Shown piece by piece: positions 1-6,516 of a stretch of DNA of 11,442 bases. This DNA comes from an uncultured Dermabacteraceae bacterium (GTDB lineage Bacteria > Actinomycetota > Actinomycetes > Actinomycetales > Dermabacteraceae). The notes beneath the pieces were generated by a model. It was not told the DNA's origin. It saw nothing but the letters and a program-made list of their open reading frames with translations, and made no database searches. The position numbers and the translations under genes were made by a program. Position 1 is the first letter of the stretch. Every line of letters starts with the position of its first letter. Location: positions 1-11,442 of the forward strand of contig CALTZZ010000073.1 in NCBI GenBank assembly GCA_943913905.1. The letters are read 5' to 3'.

Positions 1-4
1 TCGC

Positions 5-79
<75 letters not shown>

Positions 80-84
80 GAAGA

Positions 85-132
85 AAGGACCCCTCACCTG
101 GTGTTTTACACCGGTGAGGGGTCCTTGTTTTT
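85..132 (+). terminator. Strong intrinsic terminator after tRNA-fMet
   Basis: A near-perfect hairpin of about 19 base pairs begins seven bases after the tRNA. The left arm starts AAGGACCCCTCACC and the right arm is its complement, ending CCTT at 126. There is one bulged T and a short T-rich loop. A G and five T follow. This is a textbook Rho-independent terminator for the tRNA transcript. The left side is A-rich, so it may also stop minus-strand transcripts from the calpain-like gene. Confidence 0.93.
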
Positions 133-149
133 GCCCGGTGGCTCGCTGC

Positions 150-268
150 GTGCACTCTGGCATGCACCTTATATTTCCGGCATTAGGGGCAGCGGCGTGC
201 ACTCTGAGTTTCCGACGTTCGGGGGCAGCGGCGTGCACTCTGAGTTTCCAGTGCTCGGGGCGGCGGGA
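150..268. repeat. Tandem array of 35-36-base units
   Basis: The sequence holds an initial partial copy (GTGCACTCTG at 150) and three successive units starting at about 161, 197 and 233. Each unit opens with a (G/A)TGCAC core and carries TTTCC about 10 bases later; the units end with GGGGCAGCGGC or, in the last copy, a close variant. Copies two and three match best; the 161 copy differs by scattered changes and one indel. The copies are contiguous, with no unique spacers. The array sits between the tRNA terminator and the 3' end of the calpain-like gene. Minus-strand translation gives a repetitive HAAAP-type peptide that looks like a by-product of the repeat and not a real protein. Function unknown. 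Confidence 0.8.
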
Positions 269-314
269 GGCGACGGGGCTTAGTGGCGTGGCCCAACCGC
301 GGCCTTTCCGCAGG

Positions 315-1229
315 CTAGCGAACAGCCGTGCGCGTCACGTTTACTGACACGAAAAGACGCCGCATGTCAGACCGACTGAGCCACACGAGCTCCGCTGGTC
401 GCCACGGATTGCGCACCCCAATGAATCCACGGGAAAGATCGACTTCCGTCACAGCAAACACATGGTTCGGTGGAAACGGGGAGAGCGGTGCCCCCGTCGC
501 CGCATCGTGTAACTCTTGCGACCAGCGTCGAGTGAGGGGATGAGTAGAAGCCACGACTGCTCGTCCGTCGGCTAACCACTCGCTGAAAACACGGGCCGAC
601 GGCATCCGCACCAACGTGGGCGCGGAGACCCCGCACACGAGCGGAAAACCCACCGAGGCAAGCCCGATCGCAGCCCACCGATACGACCCAGCAACACACA
701 ACACCGCTGCCTTTTCGATGAGCCCTGGCCACCCTGGTGTTCGGGAGGATTCTTCGACCGCGTATGCCCACGTCCCATCGGCTCGAACGGGAAACCAAAG
801 CGGTAACCGGAACCACACGGGAGTGCCTCGGCGAAATACTCTCGCCCATGCATATTGGCGCGATGCACCGGGGGTTGAGTCTGCGCGAGACGCGCGGAAG
901 TGGCGCGTGTGCGCCCCAGAGTTGGTGTCTCGCTGATGAGGGGCTTTCGGGCCGTCGTGGATAGTGCACAGGCGAACTGAGTCTCGAAAAAACTCCGGGT
1001 TTGCGCAGTACACAGCGAGCATCGGCGCCATGATCCAACAGTTTCCCAATGCCCCCTGCCGGGGGAAAGAATTCCAGTCGGGACGCACAGGATCGGGGGC
1101 ATAGAACGATGCTGAGGCATTCAGCTCAGGTTCCCGGTGTCGCGAGTGGACCGTGACTCCTCCCGGAGACGGGGAGCGCAGAGGTGTGAACGTTCGAGCG
1201 AGTCTCGACGCCACACGTCTCAGTCTCAC
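315..1229 (-). CDS. Calpain-like cysteine protease (peptidase family C2)
   Basis: This 304-residue protein carries the landmarks of the calpain catalytic domain in order. QGALGNCWIM (58-67) holds oxyanion-hole Gln58 and nucleophile Cys64; calpains usually have LGDCW, and here the Asp is Asn. PGWPGLIEKA plus GSYRWAAIG (165-189) matches the calpain 'W..L.EKA...GSY..L.GG' segment. NHVFAVTEVD (255-264) supplies His256 and GVRNPW (271-276) supplies Asn274. The Cys-His-Asn triad is therefore complete, and the length fits a stand-alone catalytic domain with no calcium-binding domains. The N-terminus is Arg-rich with no clear signal peptide or membrane segment. The GTG start at 1229 is supported by GGGAGG five bases upstream. 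Third codon positions are visibly less G/C-rich than in the neighbouring pfp (AGA and TTT codons occur near the start), so the gene may be acquired or weakly expressed. It appears monocistronic. Its substrate is unknown; the family call follows from motifs alone. Confidence 0.8.
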   Translation of the reverse strand: MRLRRVASRLARTFTPLRSPSPGGVTVHSRHREPELNASASFYAPDPVRPDWNSFPRQGALGNCWIMAPMLAVYCANPEFFRDSVRLCTIHDGPKAPHQRDTNSGAHTRHFRASRADSTPGASRQYAWARVFRRGTPVWFRLPLWFPVRADGTWAYAVEESSRTPGWPGLIEKAAVLCVAGSYRWAAIGLASVGFPLVCGVSAPTLVRMPSARVFSEWLADGRAVVASTHPLTRRWSQELHDAATGAPLSPFPPNHVFAVTEVDLSRGFIGVRNPWRPAELVWLSRSDMRRLFVSVNVTRTAVR

Positions 1230-1252
1230 CTTCGCCTCCCGTCACACATAGA

Positions 1253-1292
1253 CGAGTGGGACGCCATGCGGTCAAAGCCGGCGCCCCACTCG
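1253..1292 (-). terminator. Hairpin downstream of pfp, terminator candidate
   Basis: An 8-base perfect inverted repeat (CGAGTGGG at 1253-1260, CCCACTCG at 1285-1292) has three further GCC/GGC pairs inside it. It starts about 18 bases after the pfp stop on the minus strand. No run of T follows, which is common for actinobacterial terminators but lowers certainty. It also lies just upstream of the calpain-like gene, so it would insulate that gene from pfp transcription. Confidence 0.5.
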
Positions 1293-1309
1293 CTCAGAAC
1301 AAACAGCGA

Positions 1310-2530
1310 TCAGTGCTTGTCTGCAGGCTTGAGGTCCTGTCCAGTCTTCTTCAGGACTTCAGCGAACCAATCCTGGTTCACGTCGAACGACTTATGTCCG
1401 GCGATACGCTCGAACTCGATCGCACGCAGCTTATTGCCCTGATCTTCGTCGTGGCCGATCACGCCGGTGCCGCCGTCAAGAGCTACCTGCACGGCGAGAT
1501 CAGTCATCGACTTGATCAAACGAAGGTCGTCAGCATTAGCCTTCGCGGAACGTGCGAAATAGCCCGACTTCTGGACCATGACCTTCTCTGCCCCGAGCTT
1601 CTCCGCGAACTGCTTCGCGAACCACTGACCGGGATTGATCTTGTCGAGCTTGACGTGACCGAACGGGTCCTTTTCAACCTCTTCGCCCTTGGCCTCGAGC
1701 TCCGCGACGATCTCGGGAATGCCGGCACCTTCAGACAGGAAGATGTTGACGCATCCGGTCTCGTCCATAACCTTCTTCAGACGAGCGGCTTCCCCTTCAA
1801 TATCGAGGGCAAGCTCTGGCAGGAACACTGCGTGAACGTCCCAACGCTCCGGCTTATGCCCGATCGACGGGAGCCACTGCTGCTTCGAATGCCAATCCTG
1901 GTAGTAGGCCGCCGCCTGCGCAGTGAGGTAACCGCATGCACGGCCCATGATCTCGTGGATGATGAGCATCCGTGGGTTCGAGCCGTGTTCCGCGAGCACG
2001 TTCTGAGCAAAGACGCTGGTCTGTTCTGCGGCGGTCATGGCACCAAGCGACTGACGGATCGGCACAATGTCATTGTCGATCGTCTTCGGAAGCCCGACGA
2101 CCTGCAGCGGGTAGTCGTTGTCTGCGAGGTACTTCGCAAGGTCGGCGGCGGTGGTGTTGGTGTCGTCGCCACCGATCGTGTGGAGCACGTCGACGCCGTC
2201 GGCCTTGAGCTTATTGGCCGCCACCTCGAGGGCGTTCTCGCCCTCATTAATGAGGCCGCGCTTCACCAGGTCGGCAGTGTTCGTCAGCTTGACGCGCGAG
2301 TTACCGATGGGGGAGCCGCCGTAGTTGTGCAGCAGCGCGGCGTGTGCGCGTACGTCGTCGTCAATAACGACCTTGTCGCCGGAAAGCAGGCCCCAGTAGC
2401 CGTGCTTGTAAGCGATGATCTCAATTTCGGGATTCAGTTCGTTGTAGCGCTCAATCAGTCCACCGACGGCAGACGAAAGGCAGGGGGCGTAGCCGCCCGC
2501 GGTCAACAGAGCAACGCGCTTGACGCTCAT
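1310..2530 (-). CDS. pfp: Pyrophosphate-dependent 6-phosphofructokinase
   Basis: This 406-residue cytoplasmic enzyme interconverts fructose 6-phosphate and fructose 1,6-bisphosphate using pyrophosphate. It has the PFK-A fold: the N-terminal phosphate loop LLTAGGYAPC (8-17), GGDDT at 120-124, PKTIDND at 148-154 (catalytic Asp and the Lys typical of PPi enzymes) and MGR at 195-197. The second Asp in GGDDT, where ATP-PFKs carry Gly, marks the pyrophosphate-using type. Length and sequence strongly resemble the Propionibacterium freudenreichii PPi-PFK as I recall it, including SPIGNSRVKLTN. The start is the ATG at 2530, preceded by AAGGA at a good distance. A TTG 15 bases further upstream is also in frame, but it overlaps that ribosome-binding site. 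The reaction is reversible, so the enzyme can serve both glycolysis and gluconeogenesis. It is separated from hisN by 108 bases and probably has its own promoter. Confidence 0.95.
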   Translation of the reverse strand: MSVKRVALLTAGGYAPCLSSAVGGLIERYNELNPEIEIIAYKHGYWGLLSGDKVVIDDDVRAHAALLHNYGGSPIGNSRVKLTNTADLVKRGLINEGENALEVAANKLKADGVDVLHTIGGDDTNTTAADLAKYLADNDYPLQVVGLPKTIDNDIVPIRQSLGAMTAAEQTSVFAQNVLAEHGSNPRMLIIHEIMGRACGYLTAQAAAYYQDWHSKQQWLPSIGHKPERWDVHAVFLPELALDIEGEAARLKKVMDETGCVNIFLSEGAGIPEIVAELEAKGEEVEKDPFGHVKLDKINPGQWFAKQFAEKLGAEKVMVQKSGYFARSAKANADDLRLIKSMTDLAVQVALDGGTGVIGHDEDQGNKLRAIEFERIAGHKSFDVNQDWFAEVLKKTGQDLKPADKH

Positions 2531-2563
2531 GTGGGTCCTTCCCAACTGGAGAATGATGCTCGA

Positions 2564-2591
2564 GTGCTGCGCACGAAACTGTTCGCAGCAC
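2564..2591. promoter_or_regulatory. Inverted repeat in the hisN-pfp gap
   Basis: GTGCTGCG (2564-2571) is mirrored by CGCAGCAC (2584-2591) around a 12-base centre. It lies in the 108-base gap between the hisN stop and the pfp start, so it could be a weak terminator for the upstream cluster, an operator, or a structure in the pfp leader. A minus-strand TAGGAT (2603-2608) just upstream could be a -10 box for pfp, but I see no good -35 element. No T run follows on the minus strand, so a regulatory or leader role is as likely as termination. Confidence 0.4.
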
Positions 2592-2638
2592 GGATCACGG
2601 TCATCCTAACGAGGACGACTCAACGCTTCGGAGCCTGC

Positions 2639-3436
2639 CTACTCATCGTGGTCGGCAGTGAGAGCCTTGAGAACCTCGTCGTGCAAGAACCCGTTAGTGG
2701 CAAGGGCATTGCCACCGAAGGGACCGGCGTGACCGTCGAGGTCCGTGAATGTGCCGCCCGCTTCACGCACGATCGGCACCAGCGCCGTCATGTCATGCAG
2801 GGCGAGCTCTGGTTCAAGGGCAACGTCAACGGCGCCCTCAGCCACGAGCATGTAACTCCAAAAGTCTCCGTATGCGCGCGTGCGCCAGCACCGCTGCAGC
2901 AGATTCACGAATTCGCGCAGGTTTCCGTGTTCGGCCCACCCATCGAGCGAGGAATACGACAGTGAGGCGTTGTCGAGGCTCGATACCTTCGACACGCTAA
3001 TTCGCTGTGCGGAGCTCAAGCGGGGCCCGCTCCAGGCTCCGTTGCCGAGAGCAGCCCACCACCGGCGGTTGAGGGCGGGGGCGGAAACGACACCAGCGAC
3101 GACCTCCCCGTCTTCAATCAAACCGATGAGCGTTGCCCACACCGGGACTCCACGCACGAAGTTACGCGTTCCATCAATCGGGTCGATCACCCATTGGCGC
3201 GAGGAATTTCCCGTGCTTCCTAGCTCCTCACCGATGACCTGGTCGCGGCTTCGAGTCCGGGAGAGCTGCGCACGCACGATTTCTTCCGCTGCGCGGTCTG
3301 CGTCCGTGACCTCGGTAAAGTCTGGTTTCTGCTCCACCACCAGGTCTTGGGCCTTGAACCGCGACATCGTGAGCTGATCAACCGAATCGGCAAGCACATG
3401 GGCAAGGCGCATATCGTCTTGGTGAGAAGCAATCAT
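2639..3436 (-). CDS. hisN: Histidinol-phosphatase, inositol-monophosphatase family
   Basis: This 265-residue protein removes phosphate from L-histidinol phosphate, the penultimate step of histidine synthesis, using Mg2+. The metal-site residues of the family are visible: Glu70 in IGEE, Asp85 and Asp88 in WVIDPIDGTRNF (82-93), and Asp215 in HDMTAL. The last motif usually reads WD, and here Trp is replaced by His. The stretch NFVRGVPVWATLIGL after the DPIDGT box is typical of actinobacterial HisN, not of general inositol monophosphatases, which is why I prefer this assignment; an inositol-1-phosphatase role cannot be excluded. The start is the ATG at 3436. No clear ribosome-binding site precedes it, and an ATG eight codons later is an alternative. 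It lies 44 bases downstream of rsgA and is probably the last gene of that transcript. The aroA-rsgA-hisN order is common in actinomycetes. Confidence 0.9.
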   Translation of the reverse strand: MIASHQDDMRLAHVLADSVDQLTMSRFKAQDLVVEQKPDFTEVTDADRAAEEIVRAQLSRTRSRDQVIGEELGSTGNSSRQWVIDPIDGTRNFVRGVPVWATLIGLIEDGEVVAGVVSAPALNRRWWAALGNGAWSGPRLSSAQRISVSKVSSLDNASLSYSSLDGWAEHGNLREFVNLLQRCWRTRAYGDFWSYMLVAEGAVDVALEPELALHDMTALVPIVREAGGTFTDLDGHAGPFGGNALATNGFLHDEVLKALTADHDE

Positions 3437-3480
3437 GCGGCAACTCTATTCCACGAGAGTCCACGAAACGTGGAGGCGTG

Positions 3481-4530
3481 TCACAGTGCCCATGGATCAT
3501 TGGTGCGCAGCGCCTCATTCAACCGGCGAAATGACGCTAGTCTGGCGGGCCCAGCAGACCCTGCTCGTCCCTCAGACACCAACTCGTCCAATGCACAATC
3601 CACGGCATCAACCGCGTGTGAACATCCGCGTGGGCATTCGGCCATGAGCGGAGCCAGATCATCGAAAGCCCCCGCGAGATCATCGGGATCCACATGCCCT
3701 AACCCGAACGAGCGAACCCCAGGCGTATCGATCACCCATCCCGAGGCCGACGGAAGCCGCAGGGCACGCGCTGAACTCGACGTGTGCCGCCCCCGCCCCG
3801 TCACTTCGTTAACGTGACCTGTCGCTCGATCTGTGCCCGGCACTAGAGCGTTAATGAGCGTGGACTTGCCAACGCCTGAATGGCCCACGAGAACGCTTAC
3901 GTGGCCGTCGAGTCGGTCACGCAGTTCCTCGATACCCGTAATAGAGCCGTCGAGGTGTGCTTGAGTGACCACATGATCCACGCCGAGGGGAGCATAGGTC
4001 GATAGGAATTCACTCGGGTCCTTGAGGTCCGCTTTAGTGAGACACAGCAGGGGAGTGATGCCGGCAACATATGCCGCTACTAAACAGCGATCAATCATGC
4101 CGCCGCGCGGTTCAGGATTCGCGAGCGCAGTCACGATGACGAGGAGTGACGCATTGGCTACGAGTGCACGCTCTGTTGCGTCGTCATCATCAGCACTTCG
4201 GCGCAGAAACGTGCGTCGGTCTTCAATCCTCACGATGCGGGCGATCGCGTCGTCACGGCCCGACACATCACCGGTCAACGCCACAATGTCTCCGGGAACG
4301 ACGGCGGTCCGGCCTAGAGCCCGTGCACGCATAGCAGTAACGGGGCGCTCATCCGGAGTGCCTTCATCGGCCACCGTTCTCCAACGCCCGCGATCGACGC
4401 CGACCACCCGGGCTGGTGTGGCATTGGTATAGCTAGGTCGATCTTTAGTGCGGGGTCGTGAGCCCTTCTTGTTGGGCCTCACACGCACGCGCGACTCGTC
4501 CCAGTCTGCATAGCGTCCCGCGCTGGTCAC
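3481..4530 (-). CDS. rsgA: Ribosome small-subunit-dependent GTPase A (YjeQ/RsgA)
   Basis: RsgA (349 residues) is a late 30S maturation GTPase. The sequence shows the circularly permuted GTPase order that defines the family: G4-type LTKAD (164-168) comes first, then the P-loop GHSGVGKS (216-223), then G3 DTPG (268-271). An N-terminal OB-fold region precedes it, and a C-terminal zinc knuckle follows: Cys299, Cys303, His305, Cys312, in CPRGCSH. A basic, disordered N-terminus (VRVRPNKKGSRPRTK) is usual in actinobacteria. I start it at the GTG at 4530, whose GTGA overlaps the aroA stop; GGGGGA lies just upstream. That implies translational coupling to aroA. The same frame stays open for 15 codons further into aroA, but that extension is not needed. 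Confidence 0.95.
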   Translation of the reverse strand: MTSAGRYADWDESRVRVRPNKKGSRPRTKDRPSYTNATPARVVGVDRGRWRTVADEGTPDERPVTAMRARALGRTAVVPGDIVALTGDVSGRDDAIARIVRIEDRRTFLRRSADDDDATERALVANASLLVIVTALANPEPRGGMIDRCLVAAYVAGITPLLCLTKADLKDPSEFLSTYAPLGVDHVVTQAHLDGSITGIEELRDRLDGHVSVLVGHSGVGKSTLINALVPGTDRATGHVNEVTGRGRHTSSSARALRLPSASGWVIDTPGVRSFGLGHVDPDDLAGAFDDLAPLMAECPRGCSHAVDAVDCALDELVSEGRAGSAGPARLASFRRLNEALRTNDPWAL

Positions 4531-5846
4531 CAGATTTCCCCCGCGGGCTTCTCCGTGTGCAGCATCGACATCCACATCCCCACGAAGTCCGGCATCGTTT
4601 TCTGGGTTGTGGCGATATTGATGACTCGAACCCCGGGTACTCGCAGACCGATGATCGCGCCCGCAGTAGCCATACGGTGATCCTCGTAGGTTTCAAACTC
4701 GGTCGCCGTCAGCGGCCCGGGAAAAATCTCTAGCGAACCATCGTGCTCGATGGTTCGCGCGCCGAGTTTGCCGAGTTCCACCGCAAGGGCGTGCACCCGA
4801 TCCGTTTCGTGTCCTCGCAAATGGCGGATCCCGCGAATATGGCTCGGGGAGTCAGCCAACACTGCCAGGGCCGCGATCGTTGGCGTTAGCTCTCCCGCCG
4901 CCGAGAGATCGCAATCAATGCCGTGGATGGTGCCGGTTCCCGAGAACTCAATGTCATCGTCGAAACGCTCCACGGAGGCACCCATGCGCGTCAGAATGGT
5001 GCGAAAGAAGTCGCCTGGCTGCGTCGTGCTTTCCGGCCAATGCTCAATCGACACGACCCCGCCAGTCACCATCGCCGCCGCGAGGAAGGGCCCCGCGTTC
5101 GACAAATCGGGTTCAATGACGACCTCGCCCGCCGAGAACTCGCGAGGGGTCACGGTCCATTCGTGGTGCGCCCCATCGAACCGATGCTCCGCAGCAATAC
5201 CGGCGCTGCGTAGAACGCCTATCGTCATATCGATGTGCGGCACCGAGGGGAGAGAATCCCCCACGTGGCGAACCATCAACGGAGACTCCGCACGCGAGCC
5301 CGCCAAGAGGAGTCCAGAAACAAACTGGCTCGAGTCGCTGGCATCAATCTCGACGGTGCCGCCCGGCAACACTCCCGTTCCGTGAACGGTGAATGGGAGA
5401 AAACCGTCGGCCCCATGGCACTCGACCGAGACCCCCAGCTGTCGGAGGGCTTCCAGCAACGGAGCCATAGGGCGTACGAGCGCCCCCTCGTCTCCCGTGA
5501 ACGTCACACTTCGACCGGCAATCGCAGCGAGGGCCGGAACAAACCGCATCACTGTGCCCGCCAAACCGCAATGAACCTCGCATGGCCCACCTTCCATCGA
5601 CTCAGGGGCGATCGGGGTCACGAGGAGGTCATCACCGTCCGCCTCACACGAGGCGCCGAAGCGAGACAGGGCATCACACATCAAACGCGAATCGCGGGAC
5701 GTCAATGCCCCCACGAGCCGAGTCGGCTCCGCCGACAATGCGGCAAGAACCAGCCAACGATTCGTGAGGGACTTCGAACCGGGCAAGCTGACGTGCGCGT
5801 CAACCGGCCCGTGCCCCACCGGGGCTGACCACTGCACTGAGGTCAC
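4527..5846 (-). CDS. aroA: 3-phosphoshikimate 1-carboxyvinyltransferase (EPSP synthase)
   Basis: This 439-residue enzyme joins phosphoenolpyruvate to shikimate 3-phosphate, the sixth step of the shikimate pathway and the target of glyphosate. Landmarks: LPGSKSLTNR (21-30, Lys25 and Arg30), the PEP loop GLAGTVMR (94-101) in the actinobacterial form of the usual GNAGTAMR, VRPM (124-127), SSQF (172-175), GELTP (318-322), HETDR (346-350), YEDHRMA (387-393) and QKTMPDF (415-421). Where E. coli has catalytic Asp313 in DGDMN, this lineage has Glu319. Length is normal and no key residue is missing. The start is the GTG at 5846 with only a weak ribosome-binding site; a second GTG three codons in is possible. 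It begins 8 bases after the DoxX-like gene and ends in a GTGA overlap with rsgA, so it is likely co-transcribed with both. Confidence 0.96.
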   Translation of the reverse strand: MTSVQWSAPVGHGPVDAHVSLPGSKSLTNRWLVLAALSAEPTRLVGALTSRDSRLMCDALSRFGASCEADGDDLLVTPIAPESMEGGPCEVHCGLAGTVMRFVPALAAIAGRSVTFTGDEGALVRPMAPLLEALRQLGVSVECHGADGFLPFTVHGTGVLPGGTVEIDASDSSQFVSGLLLAGSRAESPLMVRHVGDSLPSVPHIDMTIGVLRSAGIAAEHRFDGAHHEWTVTPREFSAGEVVIEPDLSNAGPFLAAAMVTGGVVSIEHWPESTTQPGDFFRTILTRMGASVERFDDDIEFSGTGTIHGIDCDLSAAGELTPTIAALAVLADSPSHIRGIRHLRGHETDRVHALAVELGKLGARTIEHDGSLEIFPGPLTATEFETYEDHRMATAGAIIGLRVPGVRVINIATTQKTMPDFVGMWMSMLHTEKPAGEIW

Positions 5847-5854
5847 AGCAAGAC

Positions 5855-6421
5855 TCAGGCGGACTTGATCTTCTTCGCGAGCGAACGGTCAAGCTCGTCA
5901 AGCGACTTCGAAGCCTTCGACTTGTTCTTCTTGCCGGACTTTTCCATCTCGCGCTGCTTCTGGGCGGCTGCCTTCTGGCCGCGCTCAATCAGCTTCTCCA
6001 CGCGGTACGCCGTTGAAGGCTTGCCGTCAGTATCCACGACCGCAAGCATGATGCCACCGAACAGGCCGAGGTCGCCCAGAATCGAGCGGATCTCCGCCAT
6101 CTGCTCCTCGCCTTCCAGCTCCCACACGCGCTTACGGCCAGCCAGGCCGACGGTCGTGGTCACAAGGAGAGCAGCAGCAGCCACACGCGGCGCCTTGTTC
6201 AACGCGAACGCCGTGCCAGCAACGGCAGCAACCGCACCCGTAGCACGGAGAAGCTGCTCAGCCGATGCAGGAATCTGCGTCTTCTGCACCTGAGCGTCCA
6301 GATCAGCGATGCTGACGGGCAGGATCTCCACAACGCGCTCAGGGTTGCGAGCGGTCTGAACACCCTCATACACGAACGGGAGTGCCAGGAGGGGACGCGC
6401 AATACTACGGACGAGGGACAT
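5855..6421 (-). CDS. DoxX-family membrane protein
   Basis: This 188-residue integral membrane protein has about four hydrophobic segments, near residues 5-20, 58-74, 79-95 and 113-129. They are followed by a long charged, Lys-rich cytoplasmic tail (about 145-188) ending in KKIKSA. The opening SIARPLLALPFVYEGVQTARNPE and the later LLRATGAVAAVAGTAFAL match actinobacterial DoxX-family proteins, a poorly understood group sometimes linked to redox homeostasis. I chose the ATG at 6421, preceded by GAGGAA. The frame is open for 13 more codons upstream, but those run through the divergent control region. It is the first gene of the minus-strand cluster with aroA, rsgA and hisN, and is divergent from the oxidative-stress-type sigma factor, an arrangement I recall from other actinomycetes. 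The exact function is unknown. Confidence 0.85.
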   Translation of the reverse strand: MSLVRSIARPLLALPFVYEGVQTARNPERVVEILPVSIADLDAQVQKTQIPASAEQLLRATGAVAAVAGTAFALNKAPRVAAAALLVTTTVGLAGRKRVWELEGEEQMAEIRSILGDLGLFGGIMLAVVDTDGKPSTAYRVEKLIERGQKAAAQKQREMEKSGKKNKSKASKSLDELDRSLAKKIKSA

Positions 6422-6442
6422 AACTTCCTCACGATCATTGGG

Positions 6443-6462
6443 CTGTGAAATATCGATCACAG
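6443..6462. promoter_or_regulatory. Inverted repeat between doxX-like gene and sigma gene
   Basis: CTGTGA (6443-6448) and TCACAG (6457-6462) form a perfect 6-base inverted repeat around an 8-base A/T-rich centre, in the middle of the divergent control region. It resembles a CRP/FNR-type site (TGTGA-N6-TCACA), but the centre is two bases too long. It could be an operator acting on both genes. The regulator is unidentified. Confidence 0.35.
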
Positions 6463-6503
6463 GCTACGCTACCCGACCTCGGGTTATTCTCACCTGACAT
6501 CAA

Positions 6504-6509
6504 TAAACT
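6504..6509 (+). promoter_or_regulatory. Possible -10 box (TAAACT) of a leaderless sigma promoter
   Basis: TAAACT fits the actinobacterial TANNNT -10 pattern. It ends seven bases before the A of the ATG at 6517, which is where a transcription start would fall. No ribosome-binding site precedes that ATG. A leaderless mRNA starting at the ATG would explain both facts. The -35 position (GGGTTA, about 17 bases upstream) is a poor match to the vegetative consensus. Confidence 0.35.
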
Positions 6510-6516
6510 GGCCTCG

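Noticed and set aside
150..268. CRISPR array
   Set aside because: The units are contiguous with no unique spacers, copies differ by indels, and no cas gene is present.
2531..2545. TTG start for pfp
   Set aside because: The TTG precedes and overlaps the sequence that serves as ribosome-binding site for the ATG at 2530, and the family starts at that ATG.
1256..2965. A 569-codon open frame on the plus strand opposite pfp and part of hisN
   Set aside because: It lies entirely antisense to two well-supported genes apart from their intergenic gap. In high-GC genes the codons that would create antisense stops (TTA, CTA, TCA) are rare, so long mirror frames are expected. The translation matches no family I know.
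4531..4575. Fifteen-codon N-terminal extension of RsgA
   Set aside because: It would overlap the end of aroA by 49 bases, while the GTG at 4530 forms a compact GTGA overlap and has a ribosome-binding site.
4527..5846. AroA loop GLAGTVMR as a glyphosate-resistance change
   Set aside because: This form of the PEP loop is usual in actinobacterial EPSP synthases as far as I know, and the sequence alone does not show tolerance.
6443..6462. A true CRP/GlxR binding site
   Set aside because: The half-sites fit, but the centre is 8 bases instead of 6, so I report it only as an inverted repeat of unknown partner.
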